A stretch of 64,000 nt of DNA from Stutzerimonas stutzeri (GTDB taxonomy: Bacteria; Pseudomonadota; Gammaproteobacteria; Pseudomonadales; Pseudomonadaceae), in assembly GCF_015291885.1 (NCBI RefSeq), contig NZ_CP036186.1, forward strand, positions 3,561,001 through 3,625,000. Direction: 5' to 3'. Shown here one piece after another: positions 45,069-57,838 of this stretch (its first letter is position 1; every line of letters begins with the position of its first letter). Made by a program: the position numbers and the translations under genes. A model generated the notes under the pieces. That model searched no databases. It was not told where the DNA came from and saw only the letters and a list, made by a program, of their open reading frames with translations.

Positions 45069-45467
45069 ATGCCCCGCGGGGACAAAGCCGAATACAGCGA
45101 ACAGCAACGGCGAAAGGCTGAGCATATCGAGGAGAGCTACGAACAACGCGGTGTGCCCGAGAAAGAGGCTGAAGCGCGTGCCTGGGCAACCATCAATAAG
45201 CAATCCGGTGGCGGCGAGCGCAAGGGCGGATCAGGCACGAGCAAAAGCCAGACGGCCAAGCGCGCCGAACGAAAGGACTCGGCCCATCGGGCGGCCGCCA
45301 CACGACAAGGTAGATCACCCAACAAGGGCTCAGCGCAAAATTCGAAGTCCTCGAGTACGGCACTTGCCGACATGACGCGCGAGGAACTCATGCAGAAGGC
45401 CCGCGAACGTGATATTCGCGGCCGCTCTAGCATGCGCAAGGACGAACTGCTGCAAGCGCTTAGCTAA
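45069..45467 (+). CDS. Small basic protein with Rho-N-like C-terminal domain (annotated elsewhere as plasmid stabilization protein)
   Basis: The 132-residue protein starts at ATG 45069, with AGGAGG upstream. The N-terminal part (PRGDKAEYSEQQRRKAEHIEESYEQRG) resembles the so-called plasmid-stabilization/KfrB-type segment; the middle is low-complexity Gly/Ser/Lys; the C-terminus (LADMTREELMQKARERDIRG) is a Rho N-terminal helix motif that binds nucleic acid. It probably binds nucleic acid in stress conditions; this is inference. Confidence 0.8.
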   Translation: MPRGDKAEYSEQQRRKAEHIEESYEQRGVPEKEAEARAWATINKQSGGGERKGGSGTSKSQTAKRAERKDSAHRAAATRQGRSPNKGSAQNSKSSSTALADMTREELMQKARERDIRGRSSMRKDELLQALS

Positions 45468-45478
45468 GGAGCAGATGT

Positions 45479-45616
45479 ATGTGGGCACCGTATGGGCAAA
45501 TCGCTGCACCTAAAGAAGGCAACCCCAAGCGTGAGGAACCAGGCGACCCCGTTCCAATAGACGAGCCCGGGGAATCCGATCCTCTACCTGCACCGCCAGA
45601 TGAGCCAACCAGCTAA
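45479..45616 (+). CDS. 45-residue proline- and glutamate-rich protein
   Basis: ATG at 45479 has AGGAG seven bases upstream, 12 bases after the stop of the Rho-N gene. The frame reads MWAPYGQIAAPKEGNPK and ends PPDEPTS with a stop at 45614-45616. It is acidic, rich in Pro and Glu, and likely unstructured. It is a probable member of the same operon. No family recognised. Confidence 0.55.
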   Translation: MWAPYGQIAAPKEGNPKREEPGDPVPIDEPGESDPLPAPPDEPTS

Positions 45617-45694
45617 ACTTTTTGACGGCATCCCGATCTCAATTGGCGAACCGTGAAGCACCGCAACTGCGGTGAAACTGACCAGGAGATGGCG

Positions 45695-46228
45695 ATGAGC
45701 TACGTACAATTAAGCGATAAGCAGAGCCTACGCGAGCGGGCTCGCCAACACGTCGAGAAAGGCGCCGTTACCGAGAGCTATTCGGCTGATCGCGAGGTAG
45801 TGATCAACCTGCTGAACGAAGCGCTGGCAACCGAGCTGGTTTGCTACCTGCGCTACAAGCGCCATTACTACATGGCTACCGGGCTGAAGTCCGGCGCCGC
45901 CGCTGACGAATTTCTCGAGCATGCCAACGAAGAACAGCAGCATGCCGACCGCCTCGCCGAGCGCATCGTGCAGCTAGGCGGTGAGCCGGATTTCAACCCG
46001 GACAGCCTGACCGAGCGCGCTCACGCGCAGTACACCGAAGGCAACGGGCTGCGCGACATGGTCTTTGAGAACCTGGTGGCCGAGCGCATCGCTATCGACA
46101 GTTATCGCGAAATCGTCCAGTACATCGGTGACAAGGACCCTACCACTAGGCGCATCTTCGAGGACATTCTTGCGCAGGAAGAAGAGCACGCCGATGACCT
46201 GGCGGGCTTGCTCGACGGTATGAACTAA
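45695..46228 (+). CDS. Ferritin-like protein (bacterioferritin/Dps-related)
   Basis: The 177-residue protein starts at ATG 45695, with AGGAG upstream. It is a four-helix bundle with the di-iron ligands in LNEALATELVCYLRYKRHYY, EFLEHANEEQQHADRLAE (ExxxHA type), FENLVAERIAIDSY and ILAQEEEHADDLAGLL. Ferritin-like proteins oxidise and store iron and guard against oxidative damage. This fits with OsmE and the Rho-N gene upstream as stress-phase genes. Confidence 0.9.
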   Translation: MSYVQLSDKQSLRERARQHVEKGAVTESYSADREVVINLLNEALATELVCYLRYKRHYYMATGLKSGAAADEFLEHANEEQQHADRLAERIVQLGGEPDFNPDSLTERAHAQYTEGNGLRDMVFENLVAERIAIDSYREIVQYIGDKDPTTRRIFEDILAQEEEHADDLAGLLDGMN

Positions 46229-46304
46229 TACTGAGCGAGCAAGGCGCACTGTTTCGCCGTCAGTGCACAGACGCCCGGCTTGCTTGCAAAAACGAAAACA
46301 AAAA

Positions 46305-46326
46305 AAGGCCACCCGAGGGTGGCCTT
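46305..46326. terminator. Bidirectional terminator between the ferritin-like gene and lpxC
   Basis: AAGGCCACC (46305-46313) and GGTGGCCTT (46318-46326) form a perfect 9-base stem with a 4-base loop. Seven or more A on the left become a T tail for lpxC on the minus strand; TTAAATTTT follows on the plus strand. Confidence 0.9.
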
Positions 46327-46348
46327 AAATTTTGGAAGAGAGGTACAG

Positions 46349-47299
<951 letters not shown>

Positions 47300-47375
47300 T
47301 CAACAATTGGCGGCGATAATAGCAGAAGCCAACTTTGCTGAACACCAATCACAACAATACTCCTGATAACTTCAA

Positions 47376-48563
47376 TCAATCGGCCTGACGACGCAGAAAC
47401 GCGGGAATATCCAGATAATCCAGATCTTCCTGCGGGTTCATCTTCGCTGCCGTGGCAGCTGCATGGGCCTGATTACGCATTACAGTCGGGCGCTCCAGGT
47501 CACGGTAGTTGACCGCTGCATGCTCCTGCTGGCGCTGTGCCGGAGCGGCAGAAGCGGCAACGGTGGTCTGCACGGTGTTGTCCACGACCTTGACCGGCTT
47601 TTCATGGCGCGGACCGAGACCGGTCGCGACAACGGTAACATGCAGCTCATCGGTCATGTCGGGATCGATAACAGCACCCACCTTGACGGTAGCTTCGTCG
47701 GAAGCAAACGCTTCGATGATCTCACCAACCGCGGCATATTCGCCGAGGGACAGGTCCAGGCCGGCAGTGATGTTCACCAGAATGCCGCGTGCGCCCTGCA
47801 GGTTGACGTCTTCGAGCAGCGGGTTGCGAATGGCCGCTTCGGTGGCCTCGCGAGCACGGTTAGGGCCAGTGGCACAGCCAGTGCCCATCATCGCCATACC
47901 CATCTCGCCCATTACGGTCTTCACGTCGGCGAAGTCGACGTTCATCAGGCCTGGACGCTGCATGATGTCGGAGATACCACGGACCGCACCGGCCAGCACA
48001 TCATCGGCCTTAGCGAAGGCGGCCAGCAGGCTGGCGTCCTTACCGAGAATGGTCAGCAGCTTTTCGTTGGGAATGGTGATCAACGAGTCGACGCAATCGG
48101 ACAGCGCACGGATGCCTTCATCGGCAACCTGCATGCGACGACGGCCCTCGAAGGGGAACGGACGGGTGACCACTGCGACGGTAAGGATGCCCATTTCCTT
48201 GGCTACCGAAGCGATGATCGGCGCAGCACCAGTACCGGTACCGCCACCCATTCCGGTGGTGATGAACACCATGTCGGCACCTTCCAGTACTTCGGCGATG
48301 CGCTCACGATCTTCCATCGCAGCCTGACGGCCGATATCCGGATTGGTCCCGGCACCCAGGCCTTTGGTGATGGCCGAGCCAAGCTGCAGCACGGTGCGCG
48401 CCTCGATCTTCTTCAGCGCCTGAGCGTCAGTATTGGCGCAGATGAACTCTACGCCTTCGACGTTATTGCGAACCATGTGGTTCACGGCATTGCCACCGCC
48501 ACCGCCGACACCGATGACCTTGATGACTGCACTTTGCGGGGTATGATCTACGAGTTCGAACAT
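47376..48563 (-). CDS. ftsZ: Cell division protein FtsZ
   Basis: The 395-residue GTPase starts at ATG 48563 (MFELVDHTPQSAV), with GGAGAGAGGG just upstream; the frame open to 48608 is spurious. It has VGGGGGNAVNHM, the tubulin signature GGGTGTGAAP, the T7-type region NVDFADVKTVM, and the conserved C-terminal peptide LDIPAFLRRQ that binds FtsA and ZipA. It forms the cytokinetic ring. FtsA lies 48 bases upstream on the same strand. Confidence 0.98.
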   Translation of the reverse strand: MFELVDHTPQSAVIKVIGVGGGGGNAVNHMVRNNVEGVEFICANTDAQALKKIEARTVLQLGSAITKGLGAGTNPDIGRQAAMEDRERIAEVLEGADMVFITTGMGGGTGTGAAPIIASVAKEMGILTVAVVTRPFPFEGRRRMQVADEGIRALSDCVDSLITIPNEKLLTILGKDASLLAAFAKADDVLAGAVRGISDIMQRPGLMNVDFADVKTVMGEMGMAMMGTGCATGPNRAREATEAAIRNPLLEDVNLQGARGILVNITAGLDLSLGEYAAVGEIIEAFASDEATVKVGAVIDPDMTDELHVTVVATGLGPRHEKPVKVVDNTVQTTVAASAAPAQRQQEHAAVNYRDLERPTVMRNQAHAAATAAKMNPQEDLDYLDIPAFLRRQAD

Positions 48564-48611
48564 TTCCCTCTCTCCTTCCAGCTTTCTAGTTTTGGTTTTA
48601 CAGCGCACTGC

Positions 48612-49859
48612 TTAAAAATTGCCCTGGATCCAGCCCTTGAGCCGATCCAGAACAGACGTCTTTGAGTCCTCGGCGAAATTGCCGATGCCAGGTACGGGAT
48701 TGCCGTCGGCCTGCTTGTGCAGTCCGTACAGCAACAGGCCCACGCCCGTCGAATAGATTGGGTTGCGTACTACGTCAGCCAGTCCCTTGACCCCGTGCGG
48801 CACGCCAAGGCGTACCGGCATGTGAAAGATTTCTTCGGCCAGGTCGATGGCTCCTTCCATCTTCGCTGTGCCGCCGGTGAGGACGATTCCGGCCGGAATC
48901 AGATCCTCGTAGCCGCTGCGCCGCAGCTCCGCTTGAATCAGCGTGAAGAGCTCGTCGTAACGCGGCTCGACAACTTCCGCCAATGCCTGGCGAGAGAGCT
49001 CGCGCGGCGGACGATCGCCAACGCTGGGAACCTTGATGGTCTCGCCTGCGCCGGCCAGCTTGGCCAACGCGCAAGCATAGCGAATCTTGATTTCTTCGGC
49101 ATATTGAGTCGGCGTGCGCAGCGCCATGGCGATGTCATTGGTGACTTGGTCGCCCGCGATCGGAATGACCGCCGTATGACGAATCGCACCTTCAGTGAAG
49201 ATGCAGATATCGGTGGTACCGCCGCCGATGTCGACCAGGCAGACACCCAGCTCTTTCTCGTCGTCGGTAAGCACAGCATGAGCCGAAGCCAGTTGCTCGA
49301 GAATGATGTCGTCAACTTCAAGGCCACAGCGACGCACGCACTTCTCGACATTCTGCGCAGCATTTACCGCACAGGTAACCACATGGACCTTGGCTTCCAG
49401 GCGCACACCGGACATGCCCAGGGGCTCACGCACGCCCTCCTGATTGTCGATCACGTAATCCTGGGGAAGCGTATGCAGTACACGCTGATCGGCCGGAATT
49501 GCCACAGCCTGGGCGGCGTCGAGTACACGCTCGAGATCTGCAGTGCTGACCTCGCGGTCGCGAATTGCGACGATGCCGTGGGAGTTCAGGCTGCGAATAT
49601 GGTTGCCGGCCAGGCCGACGAAGGCCGAATGGATGCGGCAGCCAGCCATCAACTGAGCTTCTTCGATGGCGCGTTGGATCGACTGCACGGTGGATTCGAT
49701 GTTGACCACCACGCCTTTCTTCAGCCCACGTGAGGGGTGGGTACCGATCCCAACGATTTCCAGCTCACCATCGGCAGTCACCTCACCCACCAGCGCCACC
49801 ACCTTGGAGGTGCCGATGTCCAGGCCGACGATCATCTTGCCGCTTTGCACGCTCGACAT
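48612..49859 (-). CDS. ftsA: Cell division protein FtsA
   Basis: The 415-residue actin-like protein starts at ATG 49859 (MSSVQSGKMIVG), preceded by GAGGA at 10 bases; the in-frame ATG at 49868 has no spacing to it. The motif LDIGTSKVVALVGE is the phosphate-1 site, DIGGGTTDICIF phosphate-2, and the C-terminus is amphipathic (VLDRLKGWIQGNF), for membrane attachment. It tethers FtsZ to the membrane and recruits the later divisome proteins. Confidence 0.97.
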   Translation of the reverse strand: MSSVQSGKMIVGLDIGTSKVVALVGEVTADGELEIVGIGTHPSRGLKKGVVVNIESTVQSIQRAIEEAQLMAGCRIHSAFVGLAGNHIRSLNSHGIVAIRDREVSTADLERVLDAAQAVAIPADQRVLHTLPQDYVIDNQEGVREPLGMSGVRLEAKVHVVTCAVNAAQNVEKCVRRCGLEVDDIILEQLASAHAVLTDDEKELGVCLVDIGGGTTDICIFTEGAIRHTAVIPIAGDQVTNDIAMALRTPTQYAEEIKIRYACALAKLAGAGETIKVPSVGDRPPRELSRQALAEVVEPRYDELFTLIQAELRRSGYEDLIPAGIVLTGGTAKMEGAIDLAEEIFHMPVRLGVPHGVKGLADVVRNPIYSTGVGLLLYGLHKQADGNPVPGIGNFAEDSKTSVLDRLKGWIQGNF

Positions 49860-49871
49860 GTGTCTCATTCC

Positions 49872-50729
49872 TCAATTCTTCGCAGCGACGGTCGTATCCG
49901 CCGCAGTCGGGATCGGCTCATGCCAGGCGACGGCCAGGCCGTTCGCATAGCGCAGATCGATCCGTGCGATCTTCTCGCTTTCCTGCTCCAGCGCCTTTTG
50001 ATAAATGGCGGTGAAGCGACGCATTTTTTCTACAACCTGATCCCTGCCCAGCAGCAATTCGATGCCCTGATTGGTGGTCAGAAACCAGCTCCCACGTTCA
50101 CGCAGCTCAAGGCGGGAAATGGAGAATCCCAGGGGGCGCAGCATCTGGCTGAGCATCTGGTATTGCTGCATGACACGCTGTTGGGCCCGCTTCGGACCAT
50201 ATAAATGTGGCAAGTGTTCATATCGGCTCAGGTCATCCGGCGAGAAAGCCTGTCCTTTATTGTTAAGCAATGCTTCGCCCCCCCAGCGGGCAATCGGCAA
50301 TTGCTCATCCAGGCGCACCATTACCTGGTCCGGCCAGACGCGACGAACTTCGACGTGAGCGATCCACGGCATCTGTTCGAGTTGGTGGCGCATGCCGTTC
50401 AGATCAACCTTGAAGAAGCTCTGCTCGACGAAAGGCGCGATACGCTGCTGAACCGCTTCACGGCTGACATAGCCCAGCTCGCCCTGCACGCTGACCTTGG
50501 CAATCGGCCGGTCGGCGTAGGGCAACAAGCGCTCGCCCAAGTCGTAAAGACCAACCACCAGCCCAATCAGCAGCACCGGCCAGACGAAGCGTTTCAGGCC
50601 AGAGAGGTTAGGCTTCGGCAGGCGCTGCGAAAGCGGCTGCGGTTGCACCAGGCGGCTCGCACCCCGTTGCACGGGCTTGCGCGAGGCACGGCCGCTTCCG
50701 GGTTGCGAATGGCGCAGCGTGGCGATCAT
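49872..50729 (-). CDS. ftsQ: Cell division protein FtsQ
   Basis: The 285-residue bitopic protein has a basic cytoplasmic tail, one membrane helix (about residues 49-68, [18 protein letters not shown]) and a periplasmic POTRA domain (about 78-150, ISVQGE-type start [19 protein letters not shown]) then the FtsQ domain. It links FtsA/Z side and FtsL/B/W/I. Two bases separate it from ddlB. C-terminal residues follow the usual order. Confidence 0.96.
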   Translation of the reverse strand: MIATLRHSQPGSGRASRKPVQRGASRLVQPQPLSQRLPKPNLSGLKRFVWPVLLIGLVVGLYDLGERLLPYADRPIAKVSVQGELGYVSREAVQQRIAPFVEQSFFKVDLNGMRHQLEQMPWIAHVEVRRVWPDQVMVRLDEQLPIARWGGEALLNNKGQAFSPDDLSRYEHLPHLYGPKRAQQRVMQQYQMLSQMLRPLGFSISRLELRERGSWFLTTNQGIELLLGRDQVVEKMRRFTAIYQKALEQESEKIARIDLRYANGLAVAWHEPIPTAADTTVAAKN

Positions 50730-50731
50730 GG

Positions 50732-53122
<2,391 letters not shown>

Positions 53123-53130
<8 letters not shown>

Positions 53131-54193
53131 GGGCCACCTCCAGACAGATATCGACCACGCTGCGGGTGGCGTCGGGCCGGGCCAGGCGGCGCGCGGTGGC
53201 GCCCATGGCCTTGAGTTTTTCCGGCTGCATCATTACCTCGGTCAGCTGAGCGGCAAGCGCGGCCGCATCAGTCTTGGCTTGCGGCAGAAGGACGGCAGCG
53301 CCCTCTTTCGCCAGATATTCGGCGTTGCGCGTCTGGTGGTCGTCTATCGCGTGGGGCAGCGGCACCAGAAAGGACGGCAGCCCGGCGGCGGCCAGCTCGC
53401 AAACGGTGAGCGCGCCTGCACGACAGATGACCAGATCGGCCCAGGCGTATGCCCGCGCCATGTCCTTGATGAAAGGTGCGACCTCGGCCTCGACGGCTGC
53501 TTCTGCGTAGCGCTGCGTAGTCAGGTCGGCGTGCTGCTTGCCCGCCTGATGGAACACTTCTGGGCGCAATTCCAGCGGCAGCTGCGCCAAAGCCACAGGC
53601 AACAGCTTGTTCAAAGGCTCGGCACCGAGGCTGCCACCCAACACCAACAGCCGTGGTCGGCGACCGACCAGGGTGTCACGCGGGGTTTCCAGAAACAGCT
53701 CTTCACGTACGGGATTACCCGTGGTACGACGCTTTGTGTTGGCCTTGAACGTATCCGGGAAGGCTTCGCAAACGCGGCTTGAGAGTGGCGCGAGGCTACG
53801 GTTGGCGGTACCAGCCACAGCGTTCTGCTCGTGGATAACCAGGGGCACACCGGCCAACTTAGCAGCCAGTCCACCCGGCCCAGTGACATAGCCACCCAAA
53901 CCCAGCACGCACACCGGCTGTAGTTGGCGAACGATGCGGCGCGCCTGGAACAGTGACCGAATCAGCTGCAGCGGCGCCTTGATCAGCGATGCGATGCCCT
54001 TACCGCGCAACCCACTGACCTGAATCAAATGCAGCGGCAGACCGGCTGCCGGCACCAGTTCATTCTCGATACCGCGCGGTGTACCTAGCCAGTGCACGAC
54101 ATAGCCACGCGCCTGAAATTCACGGGCACAAGCCAGCGCGGGGAAGACGTGGCCACCAGTACCGCCAGCCATGATCAGCACATTAGCGGCCAT
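53123..54193 (-). CDS. murG: UDP-GlcNAc:lipid I N-acetylglucosaminyltransferase MurG
   Basis: The 356-residue GT-B glycosyltransferase starts at ATG 54193 ([11 protein letters not shown]), after GGAGG. It has [28 protein letters not shown] and [18 protein letters not shown]. It makes lipid II on the inner face of the membrane. It overlaps ftsW by 11 bases and murC by 8. Confidence 0.98.
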
Positions 54194-55406
54194 GGGCGAC
54201 CTCCTTGGTCGGCGGCTCGGCGAAATCGGCTTCGTCGAACTCGGTATCCTCACTGCCCAGCACGGTGCGGCTTTCCCATTCGATCCGCAGCAGCAGCGCC
54301 ATGCTTGCGCAGGTCACGACCAGCGAGCTGCCGCCATAGCTGAGGAACGGCAACGTCAGCCCCTTGGTTGGCAGCAGACCGACATTCACGCCTACGTTGA
54401 TCAGGAACTGGCCCAACCAGAGGAACGCCAGCCCCCAGGCGACATAGGCGGCGAAGAACTGCCGGGCCTTCTCTGCCCATAGACCTATATACAGCGCGCG
54501 GATGCCGACGAACGCGAACAGCGCGATCGTCGCCAACGCACCGATCATGCCCAGCTCCTCGGCCAGCACGGAGAATACGAAGTCGGTATGCGCTTCCGGC
54601 AAATAGAACTGCTTCTGCACGCTGTTACCCAGCCCGACGCCGAACCATTCGCCACGTCCAAAGGCGATCAACGCCTGGGTCAACTGGTAGCCGGCACCGT
54701 ACTGGTCCGCCCATGGGTCGGTGAAGGTAATCAGGCGCTGCAGGCGATACTCCTGGGTCTGTACCAACACCACCACTGCACCGACCGCCGCGATTACCAG
54801 CAAGCTGAAGCGAATCATCCCCACGCCGCCGAGGAATAGCATCGCCACCGCGGCGCCCATCATGACCACCGTGGCGCCGAAGTCAGGCTCCAGCAGAAGG
54901 AGGAATGCCATCGGCAGCAGGACCAGGAACGGCTTGGCGAACCCCCACATGCTCTCGCGGACTTCTTCCTGCCGGCGCACCAGATAACCGGCCAGATAAA
55001 TGACCACGAACACTTTTGCCAACTCGGATGGCTGCACGTTGAACGCACCGAAACCGATCCAGCGCATGGAGCCGTTCACTTCGCGGCCAATGCCCGGCAA
55101 CAGCACCAAAATCAACAACCCGAACGCCGCCAGCAGGAGCATCCAGTCCAGGCGCTGCCAAACCGACAGCGGCACCAGCAGCATCGCGGTACCGGCGCCT
55201 AGGCCCAGCAGCACATAGATGAGGTGACGAATCATGTGGTAGAGCGGATTGCCAGCGTTCACCGCCGCGACTTCGGAGGATGCCGAGGTGATCATTACCA
55301 GGCCGAGCCCAAGCAGTGCCAGGCAGCCGGCAAGCATGGGGAAATCCAGATCCAGGCCGCGGCGACCGAACAAAGGCGAAGGTGCATGACGCAGGAAGGC
55401 GAGCAT
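54183..55406 (-). CDS. ftsW: Septal peptidoglycan polymerase FtsW
   Basis: The 407-residue SEDS protein has about ten membrane segments, with the conserved FNVQPSELAKVFVV, AHTDFVFSVLAEELG and LPTKGLTLPFLSYGGSS motifs. It polymerises glycan strands at the septum together with FtsI. The start at 55406 overlaps the murD stop by one base. Confidence 0.97.
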   Translation of the reverse strand: MLAFLRHAPSPLFGRRGLDLDFPMLAGCLALLGLGLVMITSASSEVAAVNAGNPLYHMIRHLIYVLLGLGAGTAMLLVPLSVWQRLDWMLLLAAFGLLILVLLPGIGREVNGSMRWIGFGAFNVQPSELAKVFVVIYLAGYLVRRQEEVRESMWGFAKPFLVLLPMAFLLLLEPDFGATVVMMGAAVAMLFLGGVGMIRFSLLVIAAVGAVVVLVQTQEYRLQRLITFTDPWADQYGAGYQLTQALIAFGRGEWFGVGLGNSVQKQFYLPEAHTDFVFSVLAEELGMIGALATIALFAFVGIRALYIGLWAEKARQFFAAYVAWGLAFLWLGQFLINVGVNVGLLPTKGLTLPFLSYGGSSLVVTCASMALLLRIEWESRTVLGSEDTEFDEADFAEPPTKEVAHGR

Positions 55407-56749
55407 CAGTTGAGCGCCTCCACCGCAGCGGCGAAGAGCTGGCCACGCTCTTCGAAATTCTTGAACATGTCCAGGCTGGCACAGGCCGGCGAGAGCAATA
55501 CCGCATCGCCCTCATTCGCGCACTCAGCGGCGCGCTGTACAGCCTCGTCTAGCGTCGTAACGTGGACCAGGGCCGTAGCATCGGCCAAGGCATCGGCAAG
55601 ACGCTGTGCATCGCGACCGAGCAACACCACGGCGCGGCAGTAACGAGCAATCGGCAAACGCAGCGCCGAAAAATCTGCCCCCTTGCCGTCGCCACCGGCA
55701 ATCAGCACCAGCTTGCCATCAATATCGGCTCCCAGGCCTTCGATCGCTGCCAGCGCCGCTCCGACATTAGTAGCCTTCGAATCGTCGTAGTAATCGACCC
55801 CGTTCCGCTGGCCAACCCACTGGCAGCGATGCGGCAAGCCGGCGAATTGGCGCAGCGTCTCCAGCATCGGCTCGAACGGCAGCCCTACGGCATTGCCCAG
55901 CGCCAGGGCCGCCAGCGCATTGGACTGATTGTGCGCGCCTCGCATCTTTAGCTCACGAACAGGCATCAGCGTCTCGAACTGGAACGCCAGGTACTTCTCA
56001 CCCTTATCTTCGAACAGCCCAAACCCCTTGAAGTCGGGTTTGCCGAGCCCGAAGGTCCAGGTGGGCAAATCATCAGCCACCAATGGCCGGCTGAGGCGAT
56101 CGTCACGATTGACCACCACCTGGCGCGCACCACGAAAGATTCGATGCTTGGCCTGGTGGTAGGCCGGCAGGCCGCTGTAGCGGTCCATGTGGTCTTCGCT
56201 GATGTTCAGGCAGGTCACCACCTCGGCATTGAGCTGCTCGGTGGTTTCGAGCTGGAAGCTGGACAGCTCCAACACGTAAAGCTCTACCTCATCATCGAGC
56301 AGATCAAGGGCCGGAGTGCCGAGGTTGCCGCCAACTGCCACTTTGCATCCTGCGGCTTTTGCCATTTCGCCCACTAGCGTGGTTACGGTGCTTTTAGCGT
56401 TGGAACCAGTGATAGCAATGATCGGGGCCCTGGCTTCGCGAGCGAACAGCTCGATATCCCCGGACAGCTTGACTCCGCGGGCTTTCGCTTCCTGCAGCGC
56501 CGGGGTGCTGACTGCTAGGCCTGGGCTCACCAGCAGCTCGCTGGCAGTGCAGAGGAACTCCACGTCAAGCTCGCCGCAGCGCACCTGCACGTCGGGGTAC
56601 TCGGCGCTGAGAGTCGCCAGCTCCGGCGGGTTCACACGGGTGTCAGCGACGGCAAACGGCAGGCCACGGCGCGCCAGATGGCGAACCAGGGACATGCCGC
56701 TCTTGCCGAGGCCGACAACGATGCGGAACTGGTCGGAAGCGATGAGCAC
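55406..56749 (-). CDS. murD: UDP-N-acetylmuramoylalanine--D-glutamate ligase
   Basis: About 447 residues. The start is taken as GTG at 56749 because GAGG lies nine bases upstream and related Pseudomonas proteins begin with IASDQFRIVVG; a TTG at 56755 sits only three bases from that site. Motifs: VVGLGKSGMSLVRHLA, AITGSNAKSTVTTLV (ATP site) and LNISEDHMDRY. It adds D-Glu to UDP-MurNAc-L-Ala. It directly follows mraY with 6 bases or less between. Confidence 0.96.
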   Translation of the reverse strand: MLIASDQFRIVVGLGKSGMSLVRHLARRGLPFAVADTRVNPPELATLSAEYPDVQVRCGELDVEFLCTASELLVSPGLAVSTPALQEAKARGVKLSGDIELFAREARAPIIAITGSNAKSTVTTLVGEMAKAAGCKVAVGGNLGTPALDLLDDEVELYVLELSSFQLETTEQLNAEVVTCLNISEDHMDRYSGLPAYHQAKHRIFRGARQVVVNRDDRLSRPLVADDLPTWTFGLGKPDFKGFGLFEDKGEKYLAFQFETLMPVRELKMRGAHNQSNALAALALGNAVGLPFEPMLETLRQFAGLPHRCQWVGQRNGVDYYDDSKATNVGAALAAIEGLGADIDGKLVLIAGGDGKGADFSALRLPIARYCRAVVLLGRDAQRLADALADATALVHVTTLDEAVQRAAECANEGDAVLLSPACASLDMFKNFEERGQLFAAAVEALN

Positions 56750-56755
56750 TCTCAA

Positions 56756-57838
56756 TTACCTCAGTTTCAGGGTGGCGAGGCCAACGAGCACCAGGATCAC
56801 GGTAATGATCCAGAAGCGCACGATTACCCGAGGTTCGGGCCAGCCCTTGAGTTCGAAATGGTGGTGGATCGGCGCCATGCGGAACACGCGCTTGCCGGTC
56901 AGCTTGAAGCTGGCGACCTGGATCATTACCGACAGGGTTTCCATCACGAACACGCCACCCATGATGAACAACACCACTTCCTGGCGGACGATTACCGCGA
57001 TGGTGCCCAGGGCTGCGCCGAGCGCCAGCGCGCCGACGTCGCCCATGAAGACCTGGGCCGGATAGGTGTTGAACCAGAGAAAGCCGAGACCGGCGCCGAT
57101 CAGCGCGCCGCAGAAGACGATCAGCTCACCGGCGCCTGGCACATAAGGAATCAGCAGGTATTCGGCAAAGTTCACGTTACCGGACAGGTAGCAGAAAATA
57201 CCCAGGCCACCACCGACCATCACGGTAGGCATGATCGCCAGACCATCAAGACCATCGGTGAGGTTGACCGCGTTGCTCGAGCCGACGATGACGAAGTAGG
57301 TGAGAATCACGAAACCGATGCCCAGCGGGATCTCGATGTTCTTCAGCAACGGCAGGATCAGCGTGGTTTCGACTGGCGTCTGCGCAGTCATATAAAGGAA
57401 GACAGCGGCGCCGAGGCCGAAGACCGATTGCCAGAAATATTTCCAGCGGCTCGGCAGGCCACGGGAGTTCTTCTCGATCACCTTGCGATAGTCATCGACC
57501 CAACCGATCGCACCGAACAGCAAAGTCACCGCCAGTACCACCCAGACATAGCGATTGGACAGGTCTGCCCACAGCAGCGTGCTGATGCTGATGGCGCTGA
57601 GGATCAGCGCACCACCCATGGTCGGGGTGCCGGATTTGGACAGGTGCGACTGCGGACCATCGGTACGCACGGACTGGCCGATCTGGCGCAACTGCAGCGT
57701 GCGGATCAGCCAAGGGCCCATCCACAGCGACAGCACGAGCGCGGTGAGGACGCCGAGAATTCCACGCAGCGACAGGTACTGAAAGACCGCGAAGCCCTTG
57801 TGGAACTGTTGCAGATACTCGGCGAGCAGCAGCAGCAT
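56756..57838 (-). CDS. mraY: Phospho-N-acetylmuramoyl-pentapeptide transferase MraY
   Basis: The 360-residue integral membrane enzyme begins at ATG 57838 ([12 protein letters not shown]), overlapping the murF stop by one base; the 57841 frame start would be a TTG. It has about ten membrane segments, GWVDDYRKV (catalytic Asp pair), [14 protein letters not shown] and PIHHHFE. It makes lipid I from UDP-MurNAc-pentapeptide and undecaprenyl phosphate. Confidence 0.98.
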   Translation of the reverse strand: MLLLLAEYLQQFHKGFAVFQYLSLRGILGVLTALVLSLWMGPWLIRTLQLRQIGQSVRTDGPQSHLSKSGTPTMGGALILSAISISTLLWADLSNRYVWVVLAVTLLFGAIGWVDDYRKVIEKNSRGLPSRWKYFWQSVFGLGAAVFLYMTAQTPVETTLILPLLKNIEIPLGIGFVILTYFVIVGSSNAVNLTDGLDGLAIMPTVMVGGGLGIFCYLSGNVNFAEYLLIPYVPGAGELIVFCGALIGAGLGFLWFNTYPAQVFMGDVGALALGAALGTIAVIVRQEVVLFIMGGVFVMETLSVMIQVASFKLTGKRVFRMAPIHHHFELKGWPEPRVIVRFWIITVILVLVGLATLKLR

